Shown here: one piece after another, positions 59,101 through 64,000 of the stretch
Position numbering within the stretch: position 1 is the first letter of the stretch
Layout of the letters: every line of letters starts with the position of its first letter
DNA from: Mimachlamys varia
Lineage: Eukaryota; Mollusca; Bivalvia; Pectinida; Pectinidae
DNA: 64,000 nucleotides
Assembly (NCBI GenBank): GCA_947623455.1
Contig: OX392542.1
Location: forward strand, 12,965,625-13,029,624
Direction of reading: 5' to 3'
Notes under the pieces: generated by a model
Seen by the model: the letters and a program-made list of their open reading frames with translations, nothing else
Told to the model about the DNA's origin: nothing
Database searches by the model: none
Position numbers and translations under genes: made by a program

Positions 59101-62100
59101 AAAACCATGATTGTGATTATCTCTTAATTCCTAGTAATTGTATATGTAGTTTTGGGGTGGGGATCTCAACCATTTAAAAGTTATGACTCAGGAGTCAAGT
59201 TTCAAGGGCGTGGCAGACCCTGGAGTCAAATATAAAATCATAATTGTGATTGTCTCTTAATGCCCAGCAATTGTATATATAGTTTTGGGGTGGGGATCTC
59301 AGCCGTTTAAAAGTTATGAGTCAGGAGTCAAGTTGCAAGGGCGTGGCAGACCCTGGGGTCATATCTAAATCCATGATTGTGATCGAGGTTACCAAAACAT
59401 TTGTATAAATTTGAATTCAAGCAACCTTTGGATTCTACCACTAGAATATAGATGTCATACATTGCTTAGTTTCAGGAAAGAGATCATTTATACCAATATT
59501 GTCTAATGTGCCCCTTTTGGCCCCACCCCTCAGGCCCCTCCGTGATCATAATCATATAATTTTGAATCCTAATCCCATAGTGATGATACCAGGCAAATAT
59601 GAATAATATCCATTGCTTGGTTTCAGAGAAGAAGTCATTTTTATCATTATAGCCAAATTGACTCCTTTCGGCCCTGCCCCTCAGGCCCCTGGGGGATCAG
59701 CCCCACCATTTATACAATTTTGAAACCACACCCCATGGTAATGCTACCAGGCAAATATAAGCGATATACATTACTGGGTTTCAGAGAAGAATTCATTAAA
59801 TCAATATAGCCAAATTGACCCCTTTTGACCCCGCCCCCCAGGCCCCTTGGGGGTCAGCCCCACCATTTGTACAATTTTGAATCCCCACTCAATAGTGATG
59901 CTACCAGCCAAATATGAGCGATATATATTACTGGGTTTCAGAGAAGAAGTCGTTTATATCAATATAGCCAACTTACCCTTTTGGCCCCGCCCCCCAGGCC
60001 CCTGGGGGGTCAGCCCCACCATTTGTACAATTTTGAATCCCCAACCCATAGTAATACTACCAGCCAAATATGAGCAATATACATTGCTCGGTTTCAGAGA
60101 AGAAGTCGTTTATATCAAATAGCCAAATTGACCCCTTTTGGCCCCGCCCCCCAGGCCCCTGGGGGGTCAGCCCAACCATTTGTACAGTTTTGAGTCTCCA
60201 CCCCATAGGGATGCTTCTGACCAAATTTGGTCTAATTCCGATCAGTGGTTATAAAGAAGAAGTCAATTGTTGACGGACGGACGACGGACGGACGACGGAC
60301 GCCACGGTATCGCATAAGCTCACCTTGGTCCTTTGGACCAGGTGAGCTAACAATTGGCTTGTATCTCACCTGGATAGCTTAGATCTAAGCAATCATGGTA
60401 ACATATTCCCCCAAAAAAGCCCAGGAACAGGGACAGACCCCAAGGCCAATCCTTGTAGAATATCTATTACATCAGCGAGATATCCAATGGACGTTGCTGA
60501 TAACCATACAGATACAGATCTGTATAAAAGTTTGGTTGTGAGGTGTTGTGTGTGTTTCCAACTGGTGGCTAAGCTATGAGAAAGTAATTCCCTAGTTGTG
60601 TGGCCACACCCCAACGGTCAGTACTCATAATGTATCATGATCATATCCGTCTCTTTATGTCCAGCAATTGTATTATATATAGTTTGGGGGGATCTAACTG
60701 TTTCAAAGATATGACCCTGGGGTTAAATCAGCAAGATTGGGACAGACCAAGATATCAATTTTAATATCACTTCATCTGTCTCTAGACTATATATCTACCA
60801 ATTTAATATGATGTTTTAAGGTGACTGAGGAACTCAGCTATTTTAAAGTTATAACTCACAGGTTTAATATAAGTCTCCATAGGGTGAGGCCATCCTGGAA
60901 GCATATGTGTTTATTACTTAAGCAATTATATATATATGGTTAAATGGTGGGGATCTTAACTGTTTCCAAGTTGCTGGTGTCTTAGAAACTAGCTCCCTAG
61001 TGGAGTGGCCAGACCCCATGTCAACACTAATATCACAATTGTGTATCTCTCTATGTGCCCAGAATTGTATGAAGATTTTGAGGAGGGGATCTCAACACTT
61101 TCAAAGTTATGATCTAAGGTGGGGCAAACCCAGGGGTCAATTCAAAAATATCTGTATTAATTTCCTTATGCAGGGCTTAGATTAATTTTTCCTTCCACTA
61201 GGAACTGTGCCTAGTGGCTTCTAAAAACTCACTCGGCACCTCCAAATTTTACCTGGCACCATATACAGTGTATATCGAACAAAACAGATTGCTTGTTTGC
61301 ATTAAATTAATTAGAGTATATATATATTGAAATCAGTTGCTATTGATTTAAAAGATATAACAATATGTAGATTATATAATATCATTAAAGATGACACTTT
61401 CCAATATTAATGTTTGTTTTACATTTCAAGCTGCCCAGTGTTACATGTATGTCCATACTTGTACTTTCGAATCATGATTGGAGCTTCATCATTTTGAAAT
61501 TAAATCTGTTAACATCCACTGATTATCATCGTTGATTTTCATCATTATTATTAAACTCTGTTTTATCATCATCATTTATTCACATTATATTATTAAAACA
61601 AATATTTCGACTTTGTTTTATTTTTTTAAACTGTACGGTGTAACAATGTCAATACTTGAACTTTCAAGTCATGAGTGGATATGAGTGCGAAATTAAAGCT
61701 TTACATTATCCACTGAAAAGTGATTGTCATTTTTTATTTTCCTTCATCAAATCTTATCTCTTTTACTTGAAGGATGAACCTTGTTCGTCTGGTTACATTA
61801 GTTTGATTTCTTTTTATTTTACTTTCACTTTGTGGAAAGGTTTTTCAGGAGTTTTCAAAATCTTGTCCTTTGTTTCACCGTCATTTGTATCAGTAAGTGT
61901 CTGCGAGTATCACGTTTGATTTGTCTTATTTTTTTTTTTTTTAAAAACGACCATGCTTGTTTGCTTTTCTTTGTTCTGTCGTTGTAAGCGCTCAGAGGAT
62001 CTAGACCAGAAATGAAGTGACTATTAACACAACTGATAAAAGCGAGCCCGACAAAAGCTGAATACGTTTTTATAATGAACATCTGATAACTATCGTTTTT

Positions 62101-63206
62101 AATGAATTGTTGTGCACAATGTTTGAAATACATGTAGTGTACATTGACATGTGCAGTCAGTCATCAATTTTACTCGGCACTGGGGACGAGTGGTAAGGAG
62201 GACCTCACTCGGCACCGAGGCATTTCAACTCGTCCAGACGAGTGGACGAGTACTTAATCGAAGCCCTGCCTAATGGTAGCATAAGCTCATGGCAATTACT
62301 GTTGGGGTCAGCATTGGTTCACATCTGCATCTGTAGTTCCTTTTAAGGTTCAGACTTTTAAACTGACTGAACTAGATACATGAAAGACTTTGTAAAATAT
62401 TATCTATTATCTCCCCTACACACAACCGCATTATCTTACATCACTTTTGCTCAACTAGCCCCATGAAATTAATTATTAGTTACACACAATTCAATCAAGG
62501 AAAAATCCGAAACTTGACAATGTGAACCATTAGAATTACTTACTCATAAATAACGTTTTAAGACACTGGATGATGTCTGTACCATCTTCCAGAGATGAGT
62601 CTTGCGAATCTGTCCTGTTGGATAAGACACATCCCGTTATCATGTGCACAATAAAGAATGTGAAGACAAATCAAAACTTTTTACAGTTCTGCCTAACTTG
62701 TAAGACTTAAATCACATCTAAATTGATTGTTTGAATCAGGACTTTTTCTGGCTGTGAATTTGGTTGTGTCACAATAAAGCAGCTCATATCTTGGTATCTT
62801 GTTTATAGATTACTTATCCAATGCACTTGTAGTACACAAACTTTCTCTCTCTCCTTTTCTACAAACAAGTTAATGGCTAATTCATATTTTACCAGCACTA
62901 CAGTTACCTTCAATATAGTTCATCAAATATAAATCTTTTTAATAAATCTTTCTGTAACAAAACTATACCTTAAAATTAATTTTCATACTTAAGTTTTGAA
63001 AATATTTCAAGATTGGTCATCATTTAAAAAACTGTTTATAGTTTACAATTGATTAATCCAAGATAAAACATCTGTGGTACAACCTTTCACTCTGCTGGGA
63101 GGCCTCTTGTGTAAAGTCGGGGTAGGTTGTCACTATTAATGCCATCAGCTTGTGGGCAGCACACCACTTCTCTTCCATCAGAAGGGCCATAACTCTGTCT
63201 GTCACA
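34962..63206 (-). CDS. NCAPD2: Condensin I subunit D2 (20 C-terminal coding exons)
   Basis: NCAPD2 is a HEAT-repeat subunit of condensin I, the ATP-driven complex that compacts mitotic chromosomes. The exons at 63206-63084, 62614-62544, 56466-56348, 54404-54151, 53155-53071, 52827-52691, 51186-51054, 50098-50014, 49188-48934, 46832-46642, 45365-45254, 44690-44567, 44195-44040, 43554-43377, 43127-43033, 41357-41277, 40828-40645, 37060-36922, 35676-35491 and 35104-34962 join in one frame: 949 residues then TAG. All introns are GT-AG. Hallmarks in family order: GVRRMLPLIWSKE, FRLPQDHDMF, EEELGLAGAAAEDAEAEYIR, FRFPNMIEPWTPRIYA, LILDDMVKVKGQISEMA and ISRLSDPDVGVDEDHF. The basic/acidic C-tail (KKTRPLLTVNSPR) is rich in Ser, Thr and Lys. 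Human NCAPD2 is about 1400 residues, so roughly a third, the N-terminal part, lies off the right edge. Confidence 0.95.
35158..35391. mobile_element. TA-flanked MITE
   Basis: Ends CTGTAAACCCACTTATTTT and AAAATAAGTGGGTTACAG are inverted, flanked by TA on both sides (35156-35157, 35392-35393). Tc1/mariner-like; in the last NCAPD2 intron. Confidence 0.75.
35491..35676 (-). CDS. NCAPD2: NCAPD2 in-window exon 19
   Basis: ARKGKGGRRAKKVISDSEDD, then VRRQTQRKVKPKVSFDSDED. Basic clusters alternating with SDSEDD and SDEDSD acidic motifs (candidate CK2 sites). VKPKVSFDSDED resembles KKPKVVFSSDESSEED of human. Confidence 0.92.
35928..36361. mobile_element. DNA element with CACAG ends
   Basis: Inverted ends CACAGCTGTTTGAGTTTCTG and CAGAAACTCAAGCAACTGTG; the interior shares sequence with 3475-3735. 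A small palindrome, GGAGCCGCGGCTCC, is near 35972-35985. Confidence 0.65.
36405..36600. repeat. Interspersed repeat, copy 1 (also at 48.17 kb)
   Basis: GTCTGAGACATAAATGCCCC through CATATGAAATTAGTT to a GGGACGGGACGG run and an end with GGCGGGAGTATAAAA. The copy at 48165-48315 has the same order. Confidence 0.65.
36922..37060 (-). CDS. NCAPD2: NCAPD2 in-window exon 18
   Basis: VANLAPLLTELEERLERCHN, then KGMEDDEISQKASQASQRGK. End of the conserved helical region, matching EFEQKLRACHTRG in human, and the start of the disordered tail. Confidence 0.93.
37415..38228. repeat. Complex repeat with terminal hairpin, copy 1
   Basis: Contains CGTGAAAAAGTGACCCG phrases in both orientations and ends with a hairpin of about 155 bp (38068-38226), whose arms carry CAATGGTTTGCCGTTTAA and TATGGCAGATTTTTTT. 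A second copy spans 38240-40158 with an insertion. Confidence 0.7.
38240..40158. repeat. Complex repeat with terminal hairpin, copy 2, interrupted
   Basis: Same order as 37415-38228, but split between about 38484 and 39532 by a nested element. The terminal hairpin is at about 39988-40150. Confidence 0.7.
38507..39533. mobile_element. Nested element with TGTGTCGCC ends and internal repeats
   Basis: The ends TGTGTCGCCTTTCC and GGAGGCGACACA are inverted. Inside are about four units of about 125 bp (marked by ACCAATTTTGAGTGAAAT and GACCAATCAGTGGC), then about 2.3 units of about 175 bp (marked by CTTAGTCAGAAACAGCCTAA). Comparison with copy 1 of the host repeat shows it is an insertion. Confidence 0.65.
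40645..40828 (-). CDS. NCAPD2: NCAPD2 in-window exon 17
   Basis: RNERQWRDLSFCLSMLSYNE, then NFVCFADKLAEDDVYSSF. Strong match to human QQRDLAYCVSQLPLTERGLRK and NFDCFGDKLSDE. Confidence 0.96.
41277..41357 (-). CDS. NCAPD2: NCAPD2 in-window exon 16
   Basis: YLFAFIQKDRQCESLVEKLC followed by QRFRAA; human has SYITKDKQTESLVEKLCQRF. Acceptor TCTTCCAG, donor GTGTGT. Confidence 0.95.
41690..42480. repeat. 158-bp tandem repeat with hairpin end
   Basis: About 4.5 units spaced exactly 158 bp, each with GGTTACCATGGCAACCAAAA and GTTGTCCGGACAACA-like palindromes. The right end has a GGACAGACGGACAGACAAAC run and a hairpin ACCCCCCC-TAACTTCGTTGC-GGGGGGGT. In the NCAPD2 intron between in-window exons 15 and 16. 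Resembles bivalve non-autonomous elements with central repeats. Confidence 0.85.
42490..43030. other. NCAPD2: Unassigned intronic sequence
   Basis: AT-rich intron sequence with several A-rich runs; no feature recognised. Confidence 0.6.
43033..43127 (-). CDS. NCAPD2: NCAPD2 in-window exon 15
   Basis: GNAIYNIMPDLISRLSDPDV, then GVDEDHFRTIL; nearly identical to human GNAIYNLLPDIISRLSDPEL. Confidence 0.97.
43377..43554 (-). CDS. NCAPD2: NCAPD2 in-window exon 14
   Basis: LRDESTLVRQNTLQVLTHLI, then LDDMVKVKGQISEMATCL and AKIFFTELSKK. The MVKVKGQ-SEMA block is the best conserved HEAT segment in the family. Confidence 0.97.
44040..44195 (-). CDS. NCAPD2: NCAPD2 in-window exon 13
   Basis: SEFCDTHLQLLFTILEKTSH, then ANIIIALGDLTFRFPNMIEP and WTPRIYA. 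Matches human LLFTMLEKS and GDLAIRFPNLVDPWTPHLYA. Confidence 0.97.
44567..44690 (-). CDS. NCAPD2: NCAPD2 in-window exon 12
   Basis: KTLLGALAPVIIAVCTNQAK, then YSDPELQTSASLALSKFMMV. Acceptor GGTTTTAG, donor GTAGGT. Its 5' end and acceptor are partly copied upstream in the intron. Confidence 0.96.
44725..45210 (-). repeat. NCAPD2: Degraded copies of an exon start and acceptor
   Basis: The first part of in-window exon 12, with its AG boundary (TTTTAG/GTAAAACCCT), is repeated at about 44731-44795 (GTAAAACCCTACTATGTGCC) and, more diverged, at about 45110-45155 and 45185-45215. No copy can be a full exon. Confidence 0.65.
45254..45365 (-). CDS. NCAPD2: NCAPD2 in-window exon 11
   Basis: ESSASEAIEEELGLAGAAAE, then DAEAEYIRKVCERDIVT; the EEELGL-GA-A-D-EAE-IR motif is characteristic of NCAPD2. 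Confidence 0.97.
45388..45500. repeat. Two-copy tandem duplication of about 75 bp
   Basis: Both copies carry TTTAGTGAGT followed by CTCGAGTAGGGT and CAGTATTAC or similar. Confidence 0.6.
46642..46832 (-). CDS. NCAPD2: NCAPD2 in-window exon 10
   Basis: DTVQSMEASQTSVVVLTRVL, then SLAGQVAFSQMVYLESDVLD and ELKRRRASKEDT. Matches human LLSLAGDVALQQLVHLEQ-V-ELCRRR. Confidence 0.96.
46947..48136. mobile_element. pogo/Tigger-like non-autonomous element
   Basis: Ends CAGTCAAACCTCGAT and CATCGAAGTTTGACTG are inverted, with TA at both flanks (46945-46946, 48137-48138). Both ends continue into runs of CGAACTTCGATGATTCGAAT-like sequence. CAGTCAAACCTC ends with a TA duplication are typical of pogo/Tigger members of the Tc1/mariner superfamily. 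The 1.19-kb interior has no transposase frame. Confidence 0.85.
48165..48315. repeat. Interspersed repeat, copy 2 (see 36.4 kb)
   Basis: GTGAGACATAAATGCCCCCG to TATGGTGGGGGCATAAAA, with a homopolymer C run of about 17 near 48273-48289. Confidence 0.7.
48335..48510 (+). repeat. tRNA-derived SINE-like repeat
   Basis: TGGGTGACACAGTGG (A-box-like) and GGGTTCGATTTCCCAC (B-box-like) are about 45 bp apart, followed by a tail with TCTCCAGGTACACAGCTTTC. No acceptable tRNA cloverleaf. Confidence 0.5.
48934..49188 (-). CDS. NCAPD2: NCAPD2 in-window exon 9, with a coding repeat
   Basis: GVSDVENRYWIPLAEQAVKV, then IYKLSNHPDAVCGEIIRKVI matches human IPFKEVAVTLIYQLAEGPEVICAQIL. The 3' third (about 48934-49040) is a 24-bp coding repeat, giving four imperfect SDTPTDTA units rich in Thr-Pro and Asp, where human has a short polar linker. 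Donor GTAAGA. Confidence 0.95.
49830..50013 (-). repeat. NCAPD2: 33-bp tandem repeat abutting a 5' splice site
   Basis: About 4.5 copies (unit contains CGCAAGACTCATTCAGGAAT) run up to the donor at 50013. The first, partial copy begins within about 10 nt of the exon. Both strands are open over part of it, with no coding meaning. Confidence 0.85.
50014..50098 (-). CDS. NCAPD2: NCAPD2 in-window exon 8
   Basis: MKGQVAGKPFRLPQDHDMFT, then RLSHILVK; human has HPPFRLPQEHRLFERL. Acceptor TTGTTTTAG, donor GTCAGC. Confidence 0.95.
51054..51186 (-). CDS. NCAPD2: NCAPD2 in-window exon 7
   Basis: ADNTVVRSNINVMVSEGLGP, then FMLARDTCLALLKLSNSKR; human has VGSNLDTLVSIGL and RLAQQVCHAIANIS. Confidence 0.94.
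51867..51925 (+). CDS. Candidate small exon on the opposite strand
   Basis: Within an NCAPD2 intron, the plus strand reads MSSNSQELVSKLKIAIAFY and then meets a strong donor, GTGAGTAAC. Upstream and downstream sequence (51480-52240) has more CpG than its surroundings. It could be the first exon of a nested gene or chance. No partner exon was found downstream. Confidence 0.2.
52691..52827 (-). CDS. NCAPD2: NCAPD2 in-window exon 6
   Basis: MMELMKTGDLDSTVMKILWE, then RFTLKIPD and RRAAILLLSMAAG; human has VTQLLWERATEK and SSVMLLGMMARG. Confidence 0.94.
53071..53155 (-). CDS. NCAPD2: NCAPD2 in-window exon 5
   Basis: CALAVVKNLSALTFGVTIGD, then LTSLEGL; aligns with human AQALIQNLSLLLVDASVGT. Confidence 0.94.
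53570..53905. repeat. Degenerate CTATTGCGATAG repeat, possible hAT end
   Basis: CTATTGCGATAG-like phrases recur several times, and the right end TGTATTGTTACACCCCTA resembles a hAT terminus (TAGGGGTGTAAC). The left end was not identified. Confidence 0.4.
54151..54404 (-). CDS. NCAPD2: NCAPD2 in-window exon 4
   Basis: DTLAFAVETEKAFPVICRLL, then GAVEFFVTGFKFGLSSAMQG and VRRMLPLIWSKESGVKDAVV, ending SPEGNSQ. Close match to human VEFFVMVFQFGVPQALFGVR-RMLPLIWSKE. The donor AAAG/GTCAGA was chosen because it keeps the frame into the next exon. Confidence 0.96.
55040..56347 (-). repeat. NCAPD2: 39-bp minisatellite made of exon end plus 5' splice site
   Basis: On the minus strand, each unit reads GTGCTTGTCTGGTACCTTAG, then GGTGAGTGTGCCTGTCCTA (39 nt). 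The part up to TTAGG is a copy of the last seven codons (VLVWYLR) of in-window exon 3, and the GTGAGT or GTAAGT that follows is a copy of its donor. About 30 units are well conserved between 55250 and 56347; units from 55040 to 55250 are degenerate. The unit next to the exon is 28 nt, not 39. Confidence 0.93.
56348..56466 (-). CDS. NCAPD2: NCAPD2 in-window exon 3, source of the donor array
   Basis: KQRRGNLELAAEVVQSQMSE, then SDVSKQQVLVWYLR. VLVWYLR joined to DTLAF in the next exon aligns with human RVLVQYLQDAYSF, so the donor is AGG/GTAAGT at 56347 and not the earlier CAG/GTGCTC at 56368. The final 21 nt are already the first copy of the minisatellite motif. Confidence 0.92.
56722..60349. mobile_element. 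Composite of hairpin-ended repeats with internal arrays
   Basis: It begins AACAAGAGGCCCAGAGGGCC and CTCACCTGGT and ends CCTTTGGACCAGGTGAGCTAA. A similar end occurs internally at 58098-58135. Units of about 157 bp (CCACCATTTGTACAATTTTG to AGTTTCAGAAAAGAAG) fill 57180-58010 and 59400-60240; units of about 133 bp (GTTTAAAAGTTATGACTCAG) fill about 58150-59380, nine copies. A GGACGGACGACGGACGGACG run precedes each end. Hairpin plus CTAA ends suggest Helitron/Helentron-like non-autonomous elements (inference). Confidence 0.65.
61171..62268. mobile_element. DNA element with CAGGGCTT ends
   Basis: CAGGGCTTAGATTAA on the left is mirrored by TTAATCGAAGCCCTG on the right. Both ends have CTCGGCACC and CACTCGGCAC phrases inward. 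Flanks CCTTATG and CCTAATG match at six of seven positions. hAT-like; about 1.1 kb, no transposase frame. Confidence 0.65.
62544..62614 (-). CDS. NCAPD2: NCAPD2 in-window exon 2
   Basis: TDSQDSSLEDGTDIIQCLKT, then LFM. Acceptor CCAACAG, donor GTAAGT. Less conserved than later exons, but the frame links exons 1 and 3. Confidence 0.82.
63084..63206 (-). CDS. NCAPD2: NCAPD2 in-window exon 1
   Basis: VTDRVMALLMEEKWCAAHKL, then MALIVTTYPDFTQEASQQSE. Acceptor TTTTCTAG, donor GTTGTA (weak). The exon starts with the third base of a codon, so at least one more coding exon lies to the right. Confidence 0.82.
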
Positions 63207-64000
63207 CTAGAAAAGTTAAACCATGGTATTTAAGAGTATACCTTAGCAAGGAAGTTAATGTTTATGGCCCTAAACATGTATATCCATACAGGTAGGTGTG
63301 GGACATAGCTATTTGCCACCATGTACATGGTTGCTCTGAGTGTGAAATCAGTAATTTTCAGGTTTGTTTTTTCTTTTTTCAATTTTCCTTGATTTCAAAT
63401 GTAATTTCCATCTATGAATTCTTTAAAGGGGCATCCCGCGAAAGCCTAAATGCCTGTTCTTGAATATACATGGAGTCTGCACTACTAATTATACTTTCCT
63501 GTTATTCCCAAATTCAAAAGTCCACTCAAAATGTCTATAATGACCACTTGCAAAATCGCATTCCTCGGGAAAGCCCAGATAAAAATAGCGGGGATGACGC
63601 AACGTGACAGTTGTGCGGCAAGTTTCCTGCTAAGTTTGACGGAAGGGGCCATACGGGAGGGGACGCTTAATGTATACGGCTGATGAAACAGAGACAAAAT
63701 CCGTGTATAAACTTATTGAATCACATTCACATTGAAATTAGACATCAATTGCACACCTACCGATATTCAAATGAAGAATAATTGTCGGCATATCGGCACC
63801 ATATATCGATCGACACCAGGAATTATCTGTATTATATTAACCTGACCGAGGCCGGTACACATGGGTACGGAATACGGCCATGGTACAAACCTTAATTTAT
63901 GTAAAAGGTAATATTCACGAACCAACTTTTCAGATGATTTCATAAAATGTATGTAGCATGCATTGAAAAGTTCGAAAATAAAATGACATGAAATGTTTGC
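63207..64000. other. NCAPD2: NCAPD2 intron, possible repeat
   Basis: Intron upstream of in-window exon 1. The segment 63426-63700 is higher in GC and starts AAAGGGGCATCCCGC, suggestive of an interspersed repeat end, but I could not define it. No further NCAPD2 exon was seen. Confidence 0.4.

Overview
This is a window from an animal nuclear genome, AT-rich, with small exons of about 40-460 bp separated by long, repeat-filled introns. The gene content is metazoan. The interspersed repeats resemble families I associate with bivalve molluscs: hairpin-ended repeats carrying internal tandem arrays, a SINE-like repeat beginning with a sequence of the type TTTTACGTCCTATTA, and many short inverted-repeat elements. 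A bivalve or a related mollusc is my best guess; this is an inference.

Three protein-coding genes are well supported. (1) At 1394-1688 (+) lies the last coding exon of an ANKRD46-like ankyrin-repeat membrane protein, whose body lies off the left edge. (2) At 7679-19816 (-) lies a complete Spindly (SPDL1) coding region of 11 exons and 586 residues. It has a CC1 box, a Spindly box and a C-terminal CaaX (CKTQ). Its likely promoter and 5'UTR exon are near 23.5-23.7 kb. (3) From beyond the right edge down to 34962 (-) lies NCAPD2, the condensin I subunit D2. Twenty coding exons (949 residues plus stop) are in the window; the N-terminal part is off the right edge. SPDL1 and NCAPD2 lie head to tail on the same strand, so two mitotic chromosome genes are neighbours. 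Spindly recruits dynein/dynactin to kinetochores; NCAPD2 is a HEAT-repeat subunit of the condensin I ring.

Layout: 0-0.6 kb, a hairpin MITE and a possible first exon of an unknown gene on the minus strand; 0.9-1.3 kb, tRNA-like SINEs; 1.4-2.4 kb, ANKRD46-like 3' end; 2.5-7.2 kb, palindromic repeats, a 36-bp minisatellite and a LINE reverse-transcriptase fragment; 7.5-19.8 kb, SPDL1; 20.2-22.0 kb, a 33-bp minisatellite; 23.5-23.7 kb, probable SPDL1 promoter; 24.7-28.5 kb, a roughly 200-bp tandem array broken by a hAT-like element and a second insertion; 29.4-31.3 kb, three foldback elements with 9-bp target duplications; 31.3-34.4 kb, other repeats; 34.5-64 kb, NCAPD2 with repeat-rich introns.

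The most unusual observation is that exon ends and their splice sites have been tandemly copied into the adjacent introns. In NCAPD2 a minisatellite of about 30 units near 55.2-56.4 kb is made of copies of the last codons of an exon plus its 5' splice site. In SPDL1 the end of exon 10 plus its 5' splice site is repeated five times. Another NCAPD2 exon has its 3' splice site and exon start copied upstream. In the two donor arrays, use of a downstream donor would introduce a premature stop.
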